13,107 nt of DNA from CAZUVM01 sp964623885. Its GTDB lineage: Bacteria; Verrucomicrobiota; Verrucomicrobiia; Limisphaerales; UBA8199. This document shows positions 10,686 through 13,107 of this stretch, one piece after another. Each line of letters opens with the position of its first letter. Positions within the stretch are counted from its first letter, which is position 1. The notes beneath the pieces were generated by a model. That model did no database searches, was not told the DNA's origin, and saw nothing but the letters and a program-made list of their open reading frames with translations. The stretch lies in contig CAZUVM010000258.1 of assembly GCA_964623885.1 (NCBI GenBank), positions 1 through 13,107 on the forward strand, read 5' to 3'. The translations under genes and the position numbers were made by a program.

Positions 10686-13107
10686 CTATTGAATCGCGAT
10701 CTTCTGGGCAGCGAGTGCGGAACTGATAGATTGATAAAGCTCGCTGCGCACTTGCTGCCAATTCTCGGCCTGGTCGGTCCAGGCGCGGACATCGAAGTTG
10801 ATGGCGCTGCCGCTGAAATTCAGGAGGAGCGCCTGTGGCGGCGGATCCTTAACAATATGGGGGTGCTGGGCGGCAGCATTGCGCAATATTTCGAGCACTT
10901 TATTCGGGTCGGTGCCGGCGGGCACAGCACAAGGCAGCGTAATGAGCCGGCGGCGATGCGAGAAGGTCCAGTTGGTAACGGGATCCGAGATTAATTTGGA
11001 GTTCGGCACGATGACCTCGGAGCCGTTGAGTGTGCGCACGACGCTGGCGCGGATGCCGATACGGCGAACGACGCCTTCGGCGGAATCGAGCTGGATCACA
11101 TCGCCGACCTTCACCGGCCGTTCGAAGAGCAGGATGATGCCGGAGACAAAATTGTTCACGATATTCTGCATTCCGAAGCCGAGGCCGACGCCGAATGCGC
11201 CAGCGATGATGGTAAGTTTGGTCAAATTGAAGCCGAGCAGAGCCAGGGCGAGCAGGAACCCGGCGAGGAGAATCAAATAGTGCAGCGTCTTTGAGATGGA
11301 GTAATGGAGGCCGGGAGCCATTTGCACGCGAGGGTAAACCTCAACTTCCAGCACGAAGCGTACGATGCGCGAAACAAGGAATGCCGCCCAGATGGTAAAT
11401 CCGAACAGCAGCACGTCACCGAATGAAAACGCGATCGAACCGATGCTGAGACGAGCGGTAAGCGCCGCGGTGAGGCCGGCAATGAAAGGCGCGCGCAGCG
11501 CTAGCGTTTCGAGCCAGGCCAGCAGCCAGGCAATGACGGCGGCAAATTCAAGAAAGCTCCGGGCGCGACGCTCGAGGACCGCGCGGTTTTCGTCGATCAT
11601 TTTGACCCGGTCAAACGGCAGCATGCGCAATGCCGCTTCGATGAGCGCGTCAAGGACCTGCAGCAGGACATACAAGACCAGGGCGATATAGCCGGCATTG
11701 AGAACCGCGTTGCCGAGCAGGTGTGCGAGCCGCAGGTAACCGAGAGCATCAGCTAAGAACGCTACGCTAAAGCAAAGCGCCGCTCCCCACGCTCCGAGCT
11801 GGACGAGCTTCTGCGCCCAGGCGCCTCGCGCCGCAAGGGACGGCAGAGTTCCGGCTCGGATGATGGAAGCGGTGAAAAGACCGGCACCCGCCATCTCGAT
11901 GAGCAGCAGCCAGCGCGAGAGCGCGGGTTGCGAGGCCGCAAAGGCGCGGACCTGGTCGAGGAAAAAGGCAGCGAACAGCGCGATGAGGATGGGGATTAAC
12001 CGGCGATCCAGCAGCCGCCACAGCAGCAGCCCGCTCGGCACCAGAACGGCGACACCCAATAAGGCGCGCAGCAACCGCGGGGCCTGGGGATAAATCCAAA
12101 AGCTCGCCAGTAGGCAAAGCAGCAGCGCTGCGGTCAGCGGCATTTCAAAAATTCGGGCGGCTTGCGCCAGCCCGAAGGTTTTGCGATCGGCCGCCCGCAT
12201 TTTGGCACGCACCCAGTACAACAGTCCGGCGAGCGCCACAAACACCAGCACCTGGAGGAGGAATCGATCCGTGCGGCGTTCCCAATAGGCGCGCAGAGCG
12301 CGAGCCTGGCGCGCAAAAGCATGGTGGCTTTCGGGCCCCAAATTCTGCGCGGTTTCGGCCTGAGCTTTCGCGCTCCAAATCGGTGTCGCATCGCGAACGA
12401 GCAGGTGGCTGACGAATTGAGCTCGCGCCCGGTCGACCGATGCCAGCGCCTGGCCGACCCGCAGGTCCTGCTCGGCGACGCGACTTTCCAGGGTCAATAA
12501 CAGGGACAGACCGGATTTCACGTCCGCCTCGCAGCGATCCAAATCGTCGAGGGTGCTTTTCAATTGGCGGAGCATGGCCGGCGGGGCATTGGATGTTTCA
12601 CCGAAGGCGCTCGTTAGTTGCCACGTTTTCTGCATTTGTTGCAGGCGCTGAAGGGTCGATTGCAACTGCGCGGCGCGGTGGCTCAAGCTGCGCTTCCAGT
12701 TCGACAGTTCCTCATTGTATTCCTGCCAATTCCCGTACAAGCGCCGAATCGTCTCAAACGAGGAGCCGGAGGCAATAATTCGCGAGGTTTCCTCAGCGCG
12801 CACGGAGATCTCCTCGGTAATGGACGGCAGCTCGCGCTCAATGGTTTTGACGGCATCATCGGCGGCGAGATCGGCGTTAATGGTTTGGAGGCTGGCGGCC
12901 ACCGATTCGGCCTGGGCAGGGATCTCGGTCAACTGGATCGGAGCGGGATTGGTGACGGCAACGGGCGCCGGGGCGTTTGAGGTGGTGGATGTTGAGGGTG
13001 CGCCGAGGATAACACGCGCGAAACTGAACAAGGCGAGCGCGAGCGAAAACCCGGCCTTTGGCCATAAACGGCGATCGCGTACGCGTGCTTCGGGGCGACT
13101 GTTCCTC
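10686..13107 (-). CDS. large MscS-family mechanosensitive ion channel (5' end outside window)
   Basis: The stop is TAG 10688-10686. A TTG at 13031 would give 781 residues, but the frame stays open to the window edge. The extra residues (RRLWPKAGFSLALALFSFARVILGAP, starting at about 13073) form a signal peptide that the TTG start would cut in half, so the true start lies beyond 13107. Counted from 13031, a coiled-coil-rich periplasmic part (about 40-250; RLQQMQKTW, LKSTLDDLDRCEADV) is followed by about ten membrane segments. The MscS pore helix is at about 605-640 (IAGAFGVGLGFGMQNIVNNF), with the Gly/Ala packing pattern. The beta domain holds GDVIQL...GVVRRIGIRAS and PNSKLISDPVTNWTFS (676-691), and an alpha/beta C-terminus follows. 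It resembles the large MscK/MscM type rather than small MscS. Its likely role is release of solutes on osmotic downshock. It is tail-to-tail with GH43. Confidence 0.9.
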   Translation of the reverse strand, partial: RNSRPEARVRDRRLWPKAGFSLALALFSFARVILGAPSTSTTSNAPAPVAVTNPAPIQLTEIPAQAESVAASLQTINADLAADDAVKTIERELPSITEEISVRAEETSRIIASGSSFETIRRLYGNWQEYNEELSNWKRSLSHRAAQLQSTLQRLQQMQKTWQLTSAFGETSNAPPAMLRQLKSTLDDLDRCEADVKSGLSLLLTLESRVAEQDLRVGQALASVDRARAQFVSHLLVRDATPIWSAKAQAETAQNLGPESHHAFARQARALRAYWERRTDRFLLQVLVFVALAGLLYWVRAKMRAADRKTFGLAQAARIFEMPLTAALLLCLLASFWIYPQAPRLLRALLGVAVLVPSGLLLWRLLDRRLIPILIALFAAFFLDQVRAFAASQPALSRWLLLIEMAGAGLFTASIIRAGTLPSLAARGAWAQKLVQLGAWGAALCFSVAFLADALGYLRLAHLLGNAVLNAGYIALVLYVLLQVLDALIEAALRMLPFDRVKMIDENRAVLERRARSFLEFAAVIAWLLAWLETLALRAPFIAGLTAALTARLSIGSIAFSFGDVLLFGFTIWAAFLVSRIVRFVLEVEVYPRVQMAPGLHYSISKTLHYLILLAGFLLALALLGFNLTKLTIIAGAFGVGLGFGMQNIVNNFVSGIILLFERPVKVGDVIQLDSAEGVVRRIGIRASVVRTLNGSEVIVPNSKLISDPVTNWTFSHRRRLITLPCAVPAGTDPNKVLEILRNAAAQHPHIVKDPPPQALLLNFSGSAINFDVRAWTDQAENWQQVRSELYQSISSALAAQKIAIQ

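Overview
The window most resembles soil Verrucomicrobiota (Pedosphaera/Limisphaera-like). This is inferred from gene content, not from a marker gene. The secreted hydrolase ends in the C-terminal module typical of that phylum (a GQTILLQTSASLNTWQSL segment closing on FYRV), the DUF5009-type acyltransferase and the tandem redoxin match families common there, and the spacers carry the short palindromic and simple repeats often seen in those genomes. Base composition is moderately GC-rich, and several genes use TTG or GTG starts.

Layout, left to right. (1) 1-324 (+): the 3' part of a dual-specificity-type cysteine phosphatase, cut by the window edge. (2) 370-1605 (-): a multi-pass HGSNAT/DUF5009-like acyltransferase, convergent with the phosphatase. 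(3) 1606-2018: a spacer holding a strong intrinsic terminator on the + strand with no + strand gene before it, and a plausible minus-strand terminator for the next gene. (4) 2019-3410 (-): an APC-family amino acid permease, with a period-10 repeat directly upstream of its start. (5) 3594-4769 (+): a two-domain redoxin whose second domain is cut off just after its cis-Pro segment and runs into unrelated sequence, followed by a weak ORF and a composite palindromic repeat. (6) 9182-5359 (-): a tight three-gene operon of exported beta-propeller, Gfo/Idh/MocA oxidoreductase and exported alpha/beta hydrolase; the last two share a 4-bp GTGA stop/start overlap. (7) 9183-9670: a divergent spacer that looks like a mosaic of dispersed repeats. 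(8) 9671-10681 (+): an exported GH43 arabinanase-type enzyme. (9) 10686-13107 (-): a large MscS-family mechanosensitive channel whose N-terminus lies beyond the right edge.

Taken together, this is a saprotroph-type accessory/metabolic segment: plant polysaccharide (arabinan) attack by the GH43, exported ester or lipid hydrolysis, a sugar-type oxidoreductase, amino acid uptake and osmotic protection. I see no phage, CRISPR, transposase, rRNA or tRNA signature. The most unusual material is the composite inverted-repeat element at 5215-5342, the broken tandem redoxin with simple-sequence inserts, the orphan + strand terminator at 1750-1779, and the unusual beta-propeller/Gfo-Idh/hydrolase operon.
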